From an uncultured Eubacteriales bacterium (GTDB lineage: Bacteria; Bacillota; Clostridia; Lachnospirales; Anaerotignaceae): 5,630 nucleotides of DNA. The DNA is taken from positions 1 to 5,630 of the forward strand of contig URLB01000125.1 in assembly GCA_900548595.1 (NCBI GenBank), given 5' to 3'. Under the pieces are notes generated by a model. The model was not told the DNA's origin. It saw only the letters and a list, made by a program, of their open reading frames with translations, and searched no databases. How positions within the stretch are numbered: position 1 is the stretch's first letter; every line of letters starts with the position of its first letter. The translations under genes and the position numbers were made by a program. This document shows positions 5,351-5,630 of the stretch, piece after piece.

Positions 5351-5395
5351 AAAGATTAAAAAAATCTAAAAAAGTTATTTAAAACCATTAAACAG

Positions 5396-5424
5396 TTGAC
5401 AAGAGTACGTATTTATGATATTAT
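5396..5424 (+). promoter_or_regulatory. Strong housekeeping promoter of tRNA-Ser
   Basis: A perfect -35 TTGACA (5396-5401), a 17-bp spacer and -10 TATTAT (5419-5424) with an extended TG at 5416-5417. Transcription should begin near 5431, about 12 bases before the mature tRNA, leaving a short 5' leader for RNase P. It is the best promoter in the window by sequence. Confidence 0.9.
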
Positions 5425-5442
5425 AGCAAGGCAGTAAGCCGT

Positions 5443-5530
5443 GGAGAAGTACTCAAGTGGCTGAAGAGGCGCCCCTGCTAAGGGTGTAGGTCGTTTGCGC
5501 GGCGCGAGGGTTCAAATCCCTCCTTCTCCG
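5443..5530 (+). tRNA. tRNA-Ser(GCT)
   Basis: An 88-base type II (long variable arm) tRNA that reads AGC and AGU codons. Acceptor arms 5443-5449 (GGAGAAG) and 5523-5529 (CTTCTCC) pair fully, followed by discriminator G5530. The D-stem is 5452-5454 with 5466-5468. Anticodon stem 5470-5474 with 5482-5486 contains one G-U pair, and the loop CTGCTAA (5475-5481) places anticodon GCT at 5477-5479. The variable arm pairs 5490-5493 (GTCG) with 5500-5503 (CGGC), the extra arm typical of tRNA-Ser. The T-stem GAGGG/CCCTC encloses TTCAAAT (5511-5517). CCA is not encoded and must be added after transcription. The gene forms its own unit with promoter and terminator. Confidence 0.98.
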
Positions 5531-5533
5531 TAT

Positions 5534-5566
5534 AAGATACCGAATGAAATCGGTATCTTTTTTTTT
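5534..5566 (+). terminator. Intrinsic terminator of tRNA-Ser
   Basis: GATACCGA (5536-5543) pairs with TCGGTATC (5550-5557) around the loop ATGAAA, with a nine-base T-run at 5558-5566; two upstream A bases can add A-U pairs. It begins four bases after the tRNA, so the transcript carries this single tRNA. Confidence 0.95.
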
Positions 5567-5630
5567 ATGCCTTTTATGAAATATCTTCCTTTTTAATTTT
5601 TGTAATAAAAAAAACAAGAAGCTTTTGACT
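5567..5630. other. AT-rich end of the window, no feature supported
   Basis: These 64 bases contain no credible coding sequence. The last six bases, TTGACT, could be a -35 element of a further transcription unit, but the -10 position is beyond the window. Confidence 0.4.

Noticed and set aside
5353..5370. AGATT/AATCT inverted repeat after the HAD gene as a terminator
   Set aside because: Only five A/T-rich pairs, followed by A bases on the + strand; too weak to call a terminator.
5625..5630. TTGACT at the very end as a -35 element
   Set aside because: The -10 region is outside the window, so a promoter cannot be supported.

Overview
The window looks like a chromosomal segment of a low-to-moderate GC Firmicute, probably class Clostridia. 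The evidence is a chromosomal-type parA/parB pair with the classic Firmicute parS palindrome, a DUF4446 gene directly after parB, heavy use of ATA and AGA codons, strong AAGGAG-type ribosome binding sites and standard stop-codon use (TGA ends parB). I cannot name a genus. All genes lie on the + strand. No transposase, integrase, CRISPR array or other sign of a mobile element was found.

Layout: (1) positions 3-1499 are the 3' part of argS (arginyl-tRNA synthetase), whose start lies outside the window. (2) The 342-bp gap 1500-1841 is dense with signals. It holds two parS centromere sites 41 bp apart, the first of which is also the hairpin of the argS terminator, then a likely extended -10 promoter and a structured leader of about 220 nt. 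(3) A tight operon follows: parA/soj (1842-2615), parB/spo0J (2615-3481, start overlapping the parA stop) and a DUF4446 membrane protein with a very basic tail (3487-4191). (4) Around 4170-4252 sit four DnaA-box-like 9-mers, three of which match the TTATNCACA consensus, one of them inside the end of the DUF4446 gene. (5) A Cof-type HAD phosphatase (4274-5350) carries an unusual C-terminal extension with two predicted membrane segments. (6) A stand-alone tRNA-Ser(GCT) unit (promoter, tRNA and terminator; 5396-5566) closes the window; the last 64 bases hold nothing I can support.

How it fits together: ParB should load on the two parS sites just upstream of its own operon and act with the ParA ATPase in origin segregation and SMC loading. 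DnaA boxes at the other end of the operon place a replication-initiator signal beside the segregation genes. This suggests an origin-proximal locus, although dnaA, rsmG and mnmG are not seen here. The points most worth a second look are the parS/terminator double use, the DnaA-box cluster with an embedded hairpin, and the two unusual C-terminal extensions (basic tail on DUF4446, two-helix tail on the HAD protein). No wholly new system is evident.
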